From the NCBI RefSeq assembly GCF_036867195.1, contig NZ_JBAJII010000001.1, positions 1,922,001 through 1,986,000 of the forward strand: a DNA stretch of 64,000 nt, read 5' to 3'. Both the position numbers and the translations under genes were made by a program. The notes under the pieces are model-generated. The model was not told where the DNA came from. It saw nothing but the letters and a program-made list of their open reading frames with translations, and did no database searches. The stretch comes from Arthrobacter sp. Soc17.1.1.1 (GTDB lineage Bacteria > Actinomycetota > Actinomycetes > Actinomycetales > Micrococcaceae). This document shows positions 53,907 through 64,000 of the stretch, one piece after another; positions within the stretch are counted from its first letter, which is position 1; each line of letters opens with the position of its first letter.

Positions 53907-54032
53907 GATGATCTCCTCATTCCCGTGGCCCGTGGGGCCGTTGCCGCTGTGTTCACCGGGGGTCTGGCGGGCCGTGCCGCTGATCCGCCCGGTACTTCTC
54001 CCGCCGAAGGGACGGAAGGGAAGCTGTCTGTA

Positions 54033-54060
54033 CAACACCGTCCGCCGCAGGGATGTTCCC
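54033..54060 (-). promoter_or_regulatory. SigR/SigH-type promoter of rbpA
   Basis: On the minus strand GGGAAC (54060-54055) is followed after exactly 18 nt by GTTG (54036-54033). This matches the known GGAAY-N18/19-GTT consensus of the thiol-oxidative-stress sigma factors. It lies about 130 nt before the rbpA start codon. A second, housekeeping-like TATACT -10 is farther upstream near 54090. Confidence 0.7.
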
Positions 54061-54182
54061 GCGGGCGGAGGGGTAAACACCTAAGTATACAGGGCGGTCC
54101 GCCGGGCTCCGCGAGGGCGGGCGGACGGCGATGGGCCGCCACCGGAGCGGTAGCGACCCATCGTGGTCCGCGGCAGGGGGCC

Positions 54183-55115
54183 TCAGGAGCGCGACACCAT
54201 CTCCGGCCCGTCCGAGGGGGAGTCGGGCGTGGTGGTGCCGAGGACGTTGCCGATGCCCTTCAGCGCCTCGCCGACCTCGCTGGGGATGATCCAGAGCTTG
54301 TTCGCGGAGCCTTCGGCCAGCTTGGGGAGGGTCTGGAGGTACTGGTAGGCGAGCAGCTTCTGCGTGGGGTTGCCCTTGTGGATGGCGTCGAAGACCTTGT
54401 GGATGGCCTGCGCCTCGCCGTCGGCTCGCAGGATCGCGGCCTTCGCGTCACCCTCGGCGGCGAGGATGGCGGCCTGGCGCTGGCCCTCCGCCGTGAGGAT
54501 CTGGGACTGCTTGGTGCCCTCGGCGGTCAGGATCGCGGCGCGGCGGTCACGCTCGGCGCGCATCTGCTTCTCCATGGAGTCCTGGATGGAGTGGGGCGGG
54601 TCGATCGCCTTGAGTTCCACGCGGCCCACCCGGATGCCCCAGCGGCCGGTGGCCTCGTCGAGGACACCGCGGAGCTGGCCGTTGATCTGGTCGCGGGAGG
54701 TGAGGGCCTCCTCGAGGTTGAGGCCGCCGACGACGTTCCTCAGGGTGGTGGTGGTCAGCTGCTCGACGGCCTGGATGTAGTTGGCGATCTCGTAGGTCGC
54801 CGCCCGGGGGTCGGTGACCTGGAAGTAGACCACGGTGTCGATGGACACCACGAGGTTGTCCTCGGTGATGACGGGCTGGGGCGGGAAGGAGACCACCTGC
54901 TCGCGGAGGTCGAGGAGCGGCAGCAGGCGATCGACGAACGGGATCAGGATCGTCAGCCCCGGATTCAGGGTCCGCTGGTACTTGCCGAGCCGCTCGACGA
55001 CTCCCGCGCGGGCCTGCGGGATGATCCGCACGGACTTCACGAGGACGACGAGGACGAAGATGATGAGGGCGATCAGGACTACTGCGAGTCCGATCGTTCC
55101 GGCGGAGCCGTTCAT
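54183..55115 (-). CDS. SPFH/band 7 (stomatin-like) membrane protein
   Basis: A 310-residue stomatin/paraslipin-like protein, one N-terminal helix (AVVLIALIIFVLVVLVKSVR) then the SPFH domain (RLGKYQRTLNPGLTILIPFV, VITEDNLVVSIDTVVYFQV, ERDRRAAILTAEGTKQSQIL). The Ala/Glu-rich repeats of the coiled coil (EGTKQSQILTAEGQRQAAIL) are present. Its partner gene nfeD-like lies 72 bp upstream on the same strand, the usual operon. Forms oligomeric assemblies at the membrane. Confidence 0.92.
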   Translation of the reverse strand: MNGSAGTIGLAVVLIALIIFVLVVLVKSVRIIPQARAGVVERLGKYQRTLNPGLTILIPFVDRLLPLLDLREQVVSFPPQPVITEDNLVVSIDTVVYFQVTDPRAATYEIANYIQAVEQLTTTTLRNVVGGLNLEEALTSRDQINGQLRGVLDEATGRWGIRVGRVELKAIDPPHSIQDSMEKQMRAERDRRAAILTAEGTKQSQILTAEGQRQAAILAAEGDAKAAILRADGEAQAIHKVFDAIHKGNPTQKLLAYQYLQTLPKLAEGSANKLWIIPSEVGEALKGIGNVLGTTTPDSPSDGPEMVSRS

Positions 55116-55187
55116 GAATCCCCTTTGTTGTGGTGGTTGCCCTCCGGCCGCGGGTCGGCCGGCGAGCGGGAAGCGGGATGGTCCGCG

Positions 55188-55670
55188 CTAGTCCGCGGCG
55201 GTCGGCGCGGTGCGCTCGGCGTCGGGACCGGCGGGCTCGACGACGGCGGTGGCACCGTCGATCCTCGCGACGGACAGGCGGGTGCCCGCGGGCAGGGCGG
55301 CGCCGTCCGACGAGCGGGCCGTCCAGGTGTCCCCGCCGATCTTCACGGTGCCGGAGTGGGCCGTGACCGGTTCCAGGGCGACAGCCGACGCGCCGACGAG
55401 CCGGTCGATGTTGTTGAGCTGGTCCCGCGGACCCTTGCGCAGGTGCCGCACGGCCACGGGCCGGACGAGCAGGATCATGAGCAGCGAGACGACGGCGAAC
55501 ACGACGATCTGCAGCACGAACCCCGCGCCGACGAACGTGGCGACCAGGGCGGCCAGGGCGCCGACCGAGAGCATGAGGAAGAGCAGGTCGAGGGTCAGGG
55601 TCTCCACTGCCGCGAGCCCCAGGAACAGGACCAGCCACAGGATCCAGCCGTTGTCGAGCAACCACTCCAT
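55188..55670 (-). CDS. NfeD-like membrane protein
   Basis: A 160-residue protein with several transmembrane helices near the N-terminus (MEWLLDNGWILWLVLFLGLA, LDLLFLMLSVGALAALVATF, LQIVVFAVVSLLMILLVRPV) and a C-terminal OB-fold of NfeD (LVGASAVALEPVTAHSGTVK, DTWTARSSDGAALPAGTRLS). The start at MEWLL has GGGGGA upstream; an upstream frame extension is polar and unlike the family. Gene order nfeD then stomatin-like is typical. Confidence 0.9.
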   Translation of the reverse strand: MEWLLDNGWILWLVLFLGLAAVETLTLDLLFLMLSVGALAALVATFVGAGFVLQIVVFAVVSLLMILLVRPVAVRHLRKGPRDQLNNIDRLVGASAVALEPVTAHSGTVKIGGDTWTARSSDGAALPAGTRLSVARIDGATAVVEPAGPDAERTAPTAAD

Positions 55671-55823
55671 CAGCCATCCCCCTCGTGTGCGTGCCGCAGC
55701 AAGCGGCCGTCGGTCCCATTCTGGCAAAGCGGTCCGACAATACCTAGGGTGCCGGCCCGTGTACCCGTGAGTCGTTACCCTTCCGTGCCGTCCGTGCGGC
55801 GGGCGGCGCGGGCCCGGCGGCGA

Positions 55824-56684
55824 TCAGGGGCGGGCCAGGACCTGGACGGTGAAGCGCGCCGCGACCTCCAGCGGGGCTGCGCCGGCCGCTTCCGCCACCT
55901 CTGCCGCGTCCTCCGCCCGTGCATGCCGCGCCGCGGGCCCCATGACCAGGGCGGAGCGGGCGAGGTCCCGGGGGAGGGACATGGCGTAGTCCAGGTCCTC
56001 CCGGCCGGTCTCCACCAGCGCCCCCTCGAAGGATGCGAGGACGTCGTCGGCCTTGTGCGCCGGGACGGACAGCAGCGGACCCACCGCTTCCAGCCCGGCG
56101 AGGTGTCCGGGCCGGGGGGTGACGACGACGAGGCACCCGCCCGGCGCGAGGATGCGCACGAACTCGCCGGGGTTCCGCGGTGCGAAGACGTTCAGGAGCA
56201 CGTCGACCGACGCGTCGGCGAGCGGGAGCCGCCGCCAGACGTCCCAGACCAGGCTGATCCCGCCGGGCAGCCTCCGGGCGGCCCGGCGCAGGGCCATCTT
56301 CGAGAGGTCGAGCGCCACGGGATAGCACGCGGGCGCCTCGGCCACGAGTCCTTCCAGGTAGTAGCCCGTGCCCGCCCCCGCGTCGAGGGCCACGGCGGGG
56401 TCCGCCGTCCGGCCGCGGACGGCCCGGACCACCGCCCGGCGGAGCGGGTCGTAGGCACCCGAGCCGAGGAACCGCTCCCGGGCATCGACCATGTCGGCGG
56501 TGTCGCTCTCGAAGGGCGTCCCCTTGCCGGTGAGCAGGTTGTAGTAGCCCTGGCGGGCGGCGTCGAAGCGGTGCCCGAGCGCACACGCCAGGGACCGGTC
56601 CCCCTCCGCGAGCGCGGAGGAGCAGACGGGGCAGACCAGGAGGGGATGGGGGAGGGAGCGGGGTACGGGGGACACGGGGGACAC
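55824..56684 (-). CDS. RlmA-like 23S rRNA guanine-N1 methyltransferase
   Basis: A 286-residue SAM-dependent methylase with an N-terminal zinc finger (LVCPVCSSALAEGDRSLACA and LGHRFDAARQGYYNLL). This is followed by a class I methylase domain (VALDAGAGTGYYLEGLVA, YPVALDLSKMALRRA, VDVLLNVFAPRNPGEFVRIL). The finger plus Q-G-Y-x-NLL match the RlmA family, whose members methylate 23S rRNA near G745/748 and influence macrolide response. GTG start; further in-frame GTG codons nearby make the exact N-terminus uncertain. Confidence 0.88.
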   Translation of the reverse strand: MSPVSPVPRSLPHPLLVCPVCSSALAEGDRSLACALGHRFDAARQGYYNLLTGKGTPFESDTADMVDARERFLGSGAYDPLRRAVVRAVRGRTADPAVALDAGAGTGYYLEGLVAEAPACYPVALDLSKMALRRAARRLPGGISLVWDVWRRLPLADASVDVLLNVFAPRNPGEFVRILAPGGCLVVVTPRPGHLAGLEAVGPLLSVPAHKADDVLASFEGALVETGREDLDYAMSLPRDLARSALVMGPAARHARAEDAAEVAEAAGAAPLEVAARFTVQVLARP

Positions 56685-56717
56685 CGTCCCATCCTAGGGA
56701 GAGCACGCCCCGCACCG

Positions 56718-56746
56718 TTGACTCAGGCCACTATTTCGGTTCTGAT
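56718..56746 (+). promoter_or_regulatory. Sigma-A-like promoter, leaderless start of the S9 peptidase
   Basis: TTGACT at 56718-56723 and TCTGAT at 56741-56746 are separated by 17 bp. The GTG start codon at 56754 begins 8 nt after the -10, where transcription would start, which predicts a leaderless mRNA. Confidence 0.6.
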
Positions 56747-56753
56747 CGGGAGG

Positions 56754-58832
56754 GTGAAACCAGACCAGATCGAACTCCTGACCACCACCGGCACACCGAC
56801 ACTCCATCCGGACGGCTCCCGCCTGGTGGTCGCCGCGACCCGCCCCGACCTCCGCGCCGACAGCTACGTGGGCCAGCTGTGGGAGATCACGCTCGACGGC
56901 GAGCGACGCCGGCTCACGCGCGGCTTCCGTGACACCGCCCCCCGGTACTCGCACGACGGCGCGCTGCTCGTCTTCCTCCGGGCCGCGCCGGGCGGCAAGC
57001 CGCAGCTGTTCGCCGTGCGCGCCTCGGGCGGCGAGCCCGTGCAGCTCACCGACCAGCCCCTCGGCGTCGCGCACTTCGACATCTCCCCGGATGCGGGGAC
57101 CATCGTCTTCGCGGCACGCGTACCCGAGCACGGGCGCTACGGCACCGTCGACGGCGTGAACGGTGCACTGGAGGACCCCCGCCTGATCACCGGGTACAAG
57201 TACCGCATGAACGGCCTCGGCTACACGACGGACAAGCGCTCCCAGCTGTTCAGCGTCCCGGTGCCCAGCCTCGACGCCGAGCCGTACATCGCCGCCGTCG
57301 GCAGGATGAAGCAGGAGCACGCGGACGGCCCGGGCGCGCTCGAGGAGCAGGGCGCGGTGCCGCCCGCGACACAGCTGACGACGGCGGACGCCGACCACCT
57401 CGAGCCGGTGTTCTCCGCCGACGGGCAGCGCATCCTCTTCACGGCCGCGCTCGCGGAGGACGCCGACTCCACCCTCGTGTCCGACATCCACTCGATAGCA
57501 CTCGACGGCGGCGACCACCGGACGCTGACCAACCTCGGCGGGGACACGCGCCTCGGGTGCAGCGCACCACGCCCGAGCGCCGACGGCGCGTGGCTGTTCT
57601 TCCTGGCATCGGACCTCTCGCCCTCGGGCCTGGACTTCGTGGCCCGGAACACGGCGCTCCACGTCCTGCCGATCGGGGACCCGCAGGACGTGCGGCGGCT
57701 CACCGACCCGGAGACCGTGGACGTCGGCGACGTCCAGGAGATCGTCGCGGACGGGCCCGACTCCGTGCTCGTCGTCAACCGCACGCGCGGCATGGGCGAA
57801 CTCCTCCGCGTCTCGGCCGCGGGGGAGAGCGAGACCCTCGTCGCCGGCTCCACCGTGGTGACGGGAGCCGCGGCGGCCGGCGGCACCGTCGTCGTCTCCT
57901 ACACCGACCCGGCCACCTCCGGCGACGCCGCGGTCGTCGAGAGCGGCGCGCTGCGTCGTGTCTCGGACTTCTCGGCTGCCCTGCGCGACGCCACGCGTGT
58001 CGCGGAGCCGCAGGAGCGCACCTACCCTGCGCCCGACGGGACGCCCGTGCACGGGTGGGTCGTCCTGCCCGAGGGCGAGGGCCCGCACCCGGTGCTGCTC
58101 GTCATCCACGGAGGGCCCTTCGCGCAGTACGGGTGGGGCTACTTCGACGAGGCCCAGGTGTACGCTGCCGCGGGGTATGCGGTGCTGCTGTGCAACCCAC
58201 GCGGCGCCGCCGGCTACGGGCAGGCACACGGCCGCGTCATCAAGGAGGCGATGGGCACGGTGGACCTCGACGACGTCCTCGCCTTCCTCGACGGCGCGCT
58301 CGCCGGCCACGGCGTCATGGACCACGGGCGGCTCGGGGTCATGGGCGGCTCCTACGGCGGCTACCTGACGGCCTGGACGATCGCCCACGACCACCGCTTC
58401 GAAGCCGCGATCGTCGAGCGCGGGTACCTGGACCCGCCGTCGTTCGTGGGCTCCTCCGACATCGGCTGGTTCTTCTCGGAGCAGTACACCGGGACTGACC
58501 CGGCGCGGGTGTCGGAGCAGAACCCGTTCGCGAAGATCGGGCAGGTGCGGACGCCCGCGTTCGTCATCCACTCGGAGGAGGACCTGCGGTGCCCCATCGA
58601 GCAGGCCCAGCGGTACTACACGGCCCTGAAGAAGCAGGGGGTCGAGACGGAGCTGCTCGTGTTCCCGGGTGAGACCCACGAGCTGTCGAGGTCGGGGTCC
58701 CCGTGGCACCGCAGGCAGCGCTTCGAGCACATCCTGCGGTGGTGGGCACGCTACCTGCCCACGGCAGCGAATCCGGCGCCCTCCCCGGCGCCCTCCCCGG
58801 CGCCCTCCCCGGCGCCCTCTCCGGCGCAGTAG
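56754..58832 (+). CDS. S9-family prolyl oligopeptidase-like serine peptidase
   Basis: A 692-residue cytoplasmic peptidase: an N-terminal beta-propeller of WD-like repeats (about residues 10-420) gating a C-terminal alpha/beta hydrolase domain. Active site: Ser in LGVMGGSYGGYLTAW, Asp in IHSEEDLRCPIEQA and His in PGETHELSRSG. Members are dipeptidyl or acylaminoacyl peptidases. The GTG at 56754 is favoured because it lies at the expected transcription start and gives the family N-terminus KPDQIELLTTTGTP. The last 20 or so residues are Pro-Ala-Pro-Ser repeats. Confidence 0.9.
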   Translation: MKPDQIELLTTTGTPTLHPDGSRLVVAATRPDLRADSYVGQLWEITLDGERRRLTRGFRDTAPRYSHDGALLVFLRAAPGGKPQLFAVRASGGEPVQLTDQPLGVAHFDISPDAGTIVFAARVPEHGRYGTVDGVNGALEDPRLITGYKYRMNGLGYTTDKRSQLFSVPVPSLDAEPYIAAVGRMKQEHADGPGALEEQGAVPPATQLTTADADHLEPVFSADGQRILFTAALAEDADSTLVSDIHSIALDGGDHRTLTNLGGDTRLGCSAPRPSADGAWLFFLASDLSPSGLDFVARNTALHVLPIGDPQDVRRLTDPETVDVGDVQEIVADGPDSVLVVNRTRGMGELLRVSAAGESETLVAGSTVVTGAAAAGGTVVVSYTDPATSGDAAVVESGALRRVSDFSAALRDATRVAEPQERTYPAPDGTPVHGWVVLPEGEGPHPVLLVIHGGPFAQYGWGYFDEAQVYAAAGYAVLLCNPRGAAGYGQAHGRVIKEAMGTVDLDDVLAFLDGALAGHGVMDHGRLGVMGGSYGGYLTAWTIAHDHRFEAAIVERGYLDPPSFVGSSDIGWFFSEQYTGTDPARVSEQNPFAKIGQVRTPAFVIHSEEDLRCPIEQAQRYYTALKKQGVETELLVFPGETHELSRSGSPWHRRQRFEHILRWWARYLPTAANPAPSPAPSPAPSPAPSPAQ
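58773..58827 (+). repeat. 12-bp tandem repeat at the 3' end of the S9 gene
   Basis: More than four copies of CCGGCGCCCTCC encode a Pro-Ala-Pro-Ser tail. Copy number could vary by slippage, changing only tail length. Confidence 0.75.
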
Positions 58833-58857
58833 CGGATCGGGTCGGCGCGCGGCGGGG

Positions 58858-59514
58858 TCAGAAGCCGAGACCCCGTCGCGCGGCGTCGACGGTCGGCTGC
58901 GCCCACCGGTGGTGTTCGGCGTCGGCGGTGAGGGACCGCAGGAGGGCCCGGTCCAGGTACAGCTGCCCGTTCAGGTGGTCGGTCTCGTGCTGCACTATCC
59001 GGGCGGGCCAGCCCTCGAACCCGGCGGTGACCGTGATGCCGCCGGGCTGCGTGTAGGTCGCCGTGATACGGGCGTGCCGCTCGACGACGGCCTGGTAGCC
59101 GGGCACCGAGAGGCAGCCCTCGTAGAACGCCGCCAGGGCGCCGTCCGCGGCCTCGTAGCGGGGGTTGATGAGCACGGTGAAGGGCAGGGGCGTGCGGCCA
59201 CGTGCCTCGGCGACCGCCGGGTCCTGGACACCGCGGTCCTCGAGCACGGCGATCCGCAGCGGGATGCCGATCTGCGGCGCGGCGAGACCCACGCCCGGCG
59301 CCTCGTGCATCACGCGCCGCATGGTGGCGATCAGCCGCCCCAGCGTCCCGTCGTCGAGCTGGCCCTCGAAGTCCTGGGCCGGTCGCCGCAGCACCGGGTG
59401 CCCTGCACGGACGATCGCGGGCAGGTCCTGGGCCAGGACGGCCTCGACCCGCTCCACGAGGGCCCCGGGTGGGAGCATCGCAGGGACGTCGTCGGCTGGA
59501 GCAGCTGCAGTCAT
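58858..59514 (-). CDS. def: Peptide deformylase
   Basis: A 218-residue zinc/iron hydrolase removing the formyl group from nascent proteins. All three motifs are present: GVGLAAPQIG, EGCLSVPG and QHETDHLNG, with catalytic Glu and metal ligands Cys and His. The first 40 residues extend beyond the catalytic core (GALVERVEAVLAQDLPAIVR). The upstream GGAGGG abuts the ATG with unusually short spacing, so a start a few codons further in is possible. Convergent with the S9 peptidase gene. Confidence 0.94.
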   Translation of the reverse strand: MTAAAPADDVPAMLPPGALVERVEAVLAQDLPAIVRAGHPVLRRPAQDFEGQLDDGTLGRLIATMRRVMHEAPGVGLAAPQIGIPLRIAVLEDRGVQDPAVAEARGRTPLPFTVLINPRYEAADGALAAFYEGCLSVPGYQAVVERHARITATYTQPGGITVTAGFEGWPARIVQHETDHLNGQLYLDRALLRSLTADAEHHRWAQPTVDAARRGLGF

Positions 59515-59679
59515 CCCTCCAGCAAAGCACAATCGCGGACAGGAACGGGTGCGCGCCCCATTGCCGCCTGCCGGGCGACCACGGAGAATCAGACGTGCTG
59601 CCCGCGGCCGGACCCGTGGCGGCTTCCCGGACGCACACCGGCCACCCGCGAGGGCGGGAGGCCGGAGGATGGAGGCACC

Positions 59680-62067
<2,388 letters not shown>

Positions 62068-62257
62068 GGCCTCCGGGGCCGTTTCCCCGACGCGGCGTCC
62101 CGGTCAGCCGAGCCCGCTGCTTGGGCGTCGGTCGCGCCCGGGGGACCCGGGAGCGAGTATCGACCCGCGCCGGGCAAGTAGTCGCCACGGTTGTAGGAGT
62201 GGTGTCCCACCCGTCAAATGAGAATCACGCATCACCGCACATCGTGAGGGATACACC

Positions 62258-63640
62258 GTGATTACTCTGGAACTACCGAACACCACCGGCCCTGCAGTCG
62301 ACGCCCCGTACCTGAAGCCACGGACGGCCACGCTGCAGATCTCGGTGTTCGGCGCGCTGAGGATCCGCCGCGGTGACGTACAGCTGGGCGCAGGCGACCT
62401 GGGTGGACCGAAGCCTCGCCAGGTCCTGGAGATACTCCTCGTGAACTTCGGCTCGGCGGTGTCCAAGACCCGCATCATGGACCTGCTGTGGGGCGGCAAC
62501 CGTCCTGCCGGCGCACTGCCGACGCTCGAGACCTACGTGAGCGTCCTCCGGCGCCACCTGCAGCCGGGCACCGGGCGCACGGGCCCCCTGCGGACGGTGA
62601 CGGGAGGATACGCGCTCGACCGGTCCCTCGTCGACCTGGATCTGGACCGGTTCGCGACCCTCACCCGGCGGGCCGGCCACGCGCAGCCCCGTGCGGCGCT
62701 CGCCCTGCTGACGGAGGCACTCGACCTGGCGTCCGCTCCACTGCTCGGTGACGAACTGCTCCCCGCGTGGGCCGAGGAGGAACGAGCCGCGCATGCAGTG
62801 CGGGTCGGCCGGGTCCGCGTGCTGGCCGCGGAAGCGGCGCTGTCCGTCGGGGACGCAGGCCTGGCGATCGCGCTCGCAGGAGCTGCGGCACAGGATGACG
62901 CCCTCGACGAGAGGGCATGGACCGCGCTGGTGCTCGGGCTCGAACGGAACGGCGAGTACACCGAAGCACTGCGGACCTTCGACCGCTGCCGCAGGATCAT
63001 GGACCGCGAGCTCGGCTGCGCCCCCGGATCGGCGCTGCGGGAAGCGCAGGCACGGCTCCTGACCAGCACCGGCGAGGGGGAGAGACCCGGGCCCTCCGCC
63101 GTCCGGAGCTCCACCGCCCCCGCAGGTGCCGGGACCAGCGTGGCCTCCGGGACGACCGGGCGGGAGGCGGAGCGCCTGCGGATCCTGCTCGTCGACGACC
63201 ACACGATGTTCTCGGACCTGCTGGCCGGAGCGCTCGACCGCGAACCGGACCTGAGGAGCGTCGGAGCGGCGACGTCGGTGGCCTCGGCCGTGGCGATGTT
63301 CCAGGATCTCCGGCCCGACATCGTCATGATGGACCTCCATCTCCCCGACGGATCGGGGCTCGCCGCCGCCGAGCGCATCCTCATGATCGCCCCCGGTACC
63401 CGGATCGTGATGCTGACGGGGAATCCCTCCCCGCAGGCGCTGGACGAGGCAGCCCGCCTCGGTGTCTGCGGGTTCCTCCCGAAGGACGGCGCCCTGGGCG
63501 TGATGCTGGATACCCTGAGGCACGCGGAGACCGGGCGCCTGACCATGAGCCCCTCCCTCGAGGCGAGATGGGGTCACGGGGCCTCGTCGGTGCGGGACCC
63601 GCGGGACAGCGACCGGGCAGAATCCGATGCGCGGACCTGA
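62258..63640 (+). CDS. SARP-type regulator with a C-terminal receiver domain
   Basis: A 460-residue protein with three parts. First is an OmpR-type winged helix (about 25-115: LQISVFGALRIRRGD, KPRQVLEILLVNFGSAVSKT, DLLWGG, LETYVSVLRRHL). Second is a bacterial transcriptional activation domain of helical repeats (about 120-270, DLDLDRFATLTRRAGHAQPR, YTEALRTFDRCRRIMDREL). Third is a NarL-type receiver (309-430) with Asp313-Asp314 in ILLVDDH, phospho-acceptor Asp359 in VMMDLHLPDG, VMLTGNPS and Lys409 in FLPKDG. No LuxR helix-turn-helix follows. GTG start with GAGGGAT. The kinase gene overlaps by 14 bp. Confidence 0.85.
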   Translation: MITLELPNTTGPAVDAPYLKPRTATLQISVFGALRIRRGDVQLGAGDLGGPKPRQVLEILLVNFGSAVSKTRIMDLLWGGNRPAGALPTLETYVSVLRRHLQPGTGRTGPLRTVTGGYALDRSLVDLDLDRFATLTRRAGHAQPRAALALLTEALDLASAPLLGDELLPAWAEEERAAHAVRVGRVRVLAAEAALSVGDAGLAIALAGAAAQDDALDERAWTALVLGLERNGEYTEALRTFDRCRRIMDRELGCAPGSALREAQARLLTSTGEGERPGPSAVRSSTAPAGAGTSVASGTTGREAERLRILLVDDHTMFSDLLAGALDREPDLRSVGAATSVASAVAMFQDLRPDIVMMDLHLPDGSGLAAAERILMIAPGTRIVMLTGNPSPQALDEAARLGVCGFLPKDGALGVMLDTLRHAETGRLTMSPSLEARWGHGASSVRDPRDSDRAESDART

Positions 63641-64000
63641 CGCGGGGGAGCCCGCACAGGGCACCGCCATCACCCCTGGTCCCCTGGAACGGCGGGCGGT
63701 GAAGGCGGCGGTCGCACGGTTCCTCGCGGCGGGCTTCGCGGCACTCCTCCTGGTGGCCCTGCCCATCGTCCTCTGGGTCTGGGCCGAGGCGGAGCGCCAC
63801 GCACTGGCCACTGCGCGGGACGTCACCCAGCGCCTGGCCGACAATGTCGTCGGGCCGCATATCACCGACGAGGTCCTCGCCCGCGAGACGGCCGCCCTGG
63901 AACTCCTCCGACAGGGACTCGCGCCGTGGCTCGACGAAATGGGCGTGACAGGGATCGCGATCCGGGACCAGCACGGCCGCGCGGTCTACTGGGACGGCGA
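63627..64000 (+). CDS. Sensor histidine kinase, N-terminal part
   Basis: At least 124 residues before the window ends. A short polar N-terminus leads to a transmembrane helix (FLAAGFAALLLVALPIVLWV) and an extracytoplasmic sensor segment with ATARDVTQRLADNVVGPHIT and TGIAIRDQHGRAVYWDG, as in NarL-partner kinases with a CHASE-like or single-Cache sensor. The kinase core is outside the window. The start overlaps the regulator gene by 14 bp, so the two are translationally coupled and probably form a phosphorelay pair. Confidence 0.7.
   Translation, partial: MRGPDAGEPAQGTAITPGPLERRAVKAAVARFLAAGFAALLLVALPIVLWVWAEAERHALATARDVTQRLADNVVGPHITDEVLARETAALELLRQGLAPWLDEMGVTGIAIRDQHGRAVYWDG

Noticed and set aside
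53664..58832. Single open frame of about 1,720 codons spanning several genes on the plus strand
   Set aside because: Only the last 692 codons match a protein family; the rest is open because it lies opposite high-GC genes (rbpA, SPFH, NfeD, RlmA-like) in a stop-poor frame.

Overview
The window is high-GC actinobacterial DNA. It carries a mycothiol ligase gene (mshC), a complete Pup-proteasome locus with a single-chain PafBC, rbpA and a polyprenol-phosphate mannose synthase-type gene. Together these point to Micrococcaceae, most likely an Arthrobacter-like organism. Genus is an inference; no rRNA or tRNA gene is present to support it.

Layout. (1) 1-3.6 kb: a formaldehyde/alcohol dehydrogenase operon (two zinc dehydrogenases around a small SRPBCC-like protein) divergent from a LysR regulator. 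(2) 3.7-9.8 kb: an accessory stretch of visibly lower GC with small membrane proteins, a frameshifted 5'-nucleotidase, a truncated gene and an IS3-family element whose catalytic Glu appears to be Asp. (3) 9.8-23.6 kb: small regulator-plus-enzyme cassettes: SDR/XRE; an FMN monooxygenase, flavin reductase, MFS and NADP-oxidoreductase cassette around a MerR regulator, with three matching operator-like palindromes; hydrolase, glycolipid-binding, VOC, YegP, Lrp and rhodanese genes; and a frameshifted NAD-binding gene divergent from a TetR regulator with paired operators. (4) 23.7-35.3 kb: housekeeping genes (M20 peptidase, acyl-CoA dehydrogenase, an aldo/keto reductase lacking most of its catalytic tetrad, uppP, mshC, PAC2, HAD, M50 protease, tRNA m1A58 methylase). 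(5) 35.6-45.9 kb: arc/mpa-dop-pup-prcB-prcA-pafA, two FKBP isomerases and pafBC. (6) 45.9-53.4 kb: tatA, tatC, helY, an amidohydrolase and the mannose-phosphate transferase. (7) 53.5-64 kb: rbpA with a SigR/SigH-type promoter, a stomatin/NfeD pair, an RlmA-like methylase, a leaderless S9 peptidase, peptide deformylase, a short UvrA-like ABC protein and, at the edge, a SARP-type regulator carrying a C-terminal receiver domain next to a sensor kinase.

How the parts fit: Dop and PafA condition and attach Pup, Arc unfolds tagged proteins into the PrcAB core, and PafBC is the known DNA-damage regulator of this locus in actinobacteria. The most unusual items are the SARP-REC fusion with its kinase, the three-site MerR regulon, and the tandem 11-bp repeats ahead of arc. 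Two genes are broken by a single base in a homopolymer, so assembly error must be excluded before calling them pseudogenes.
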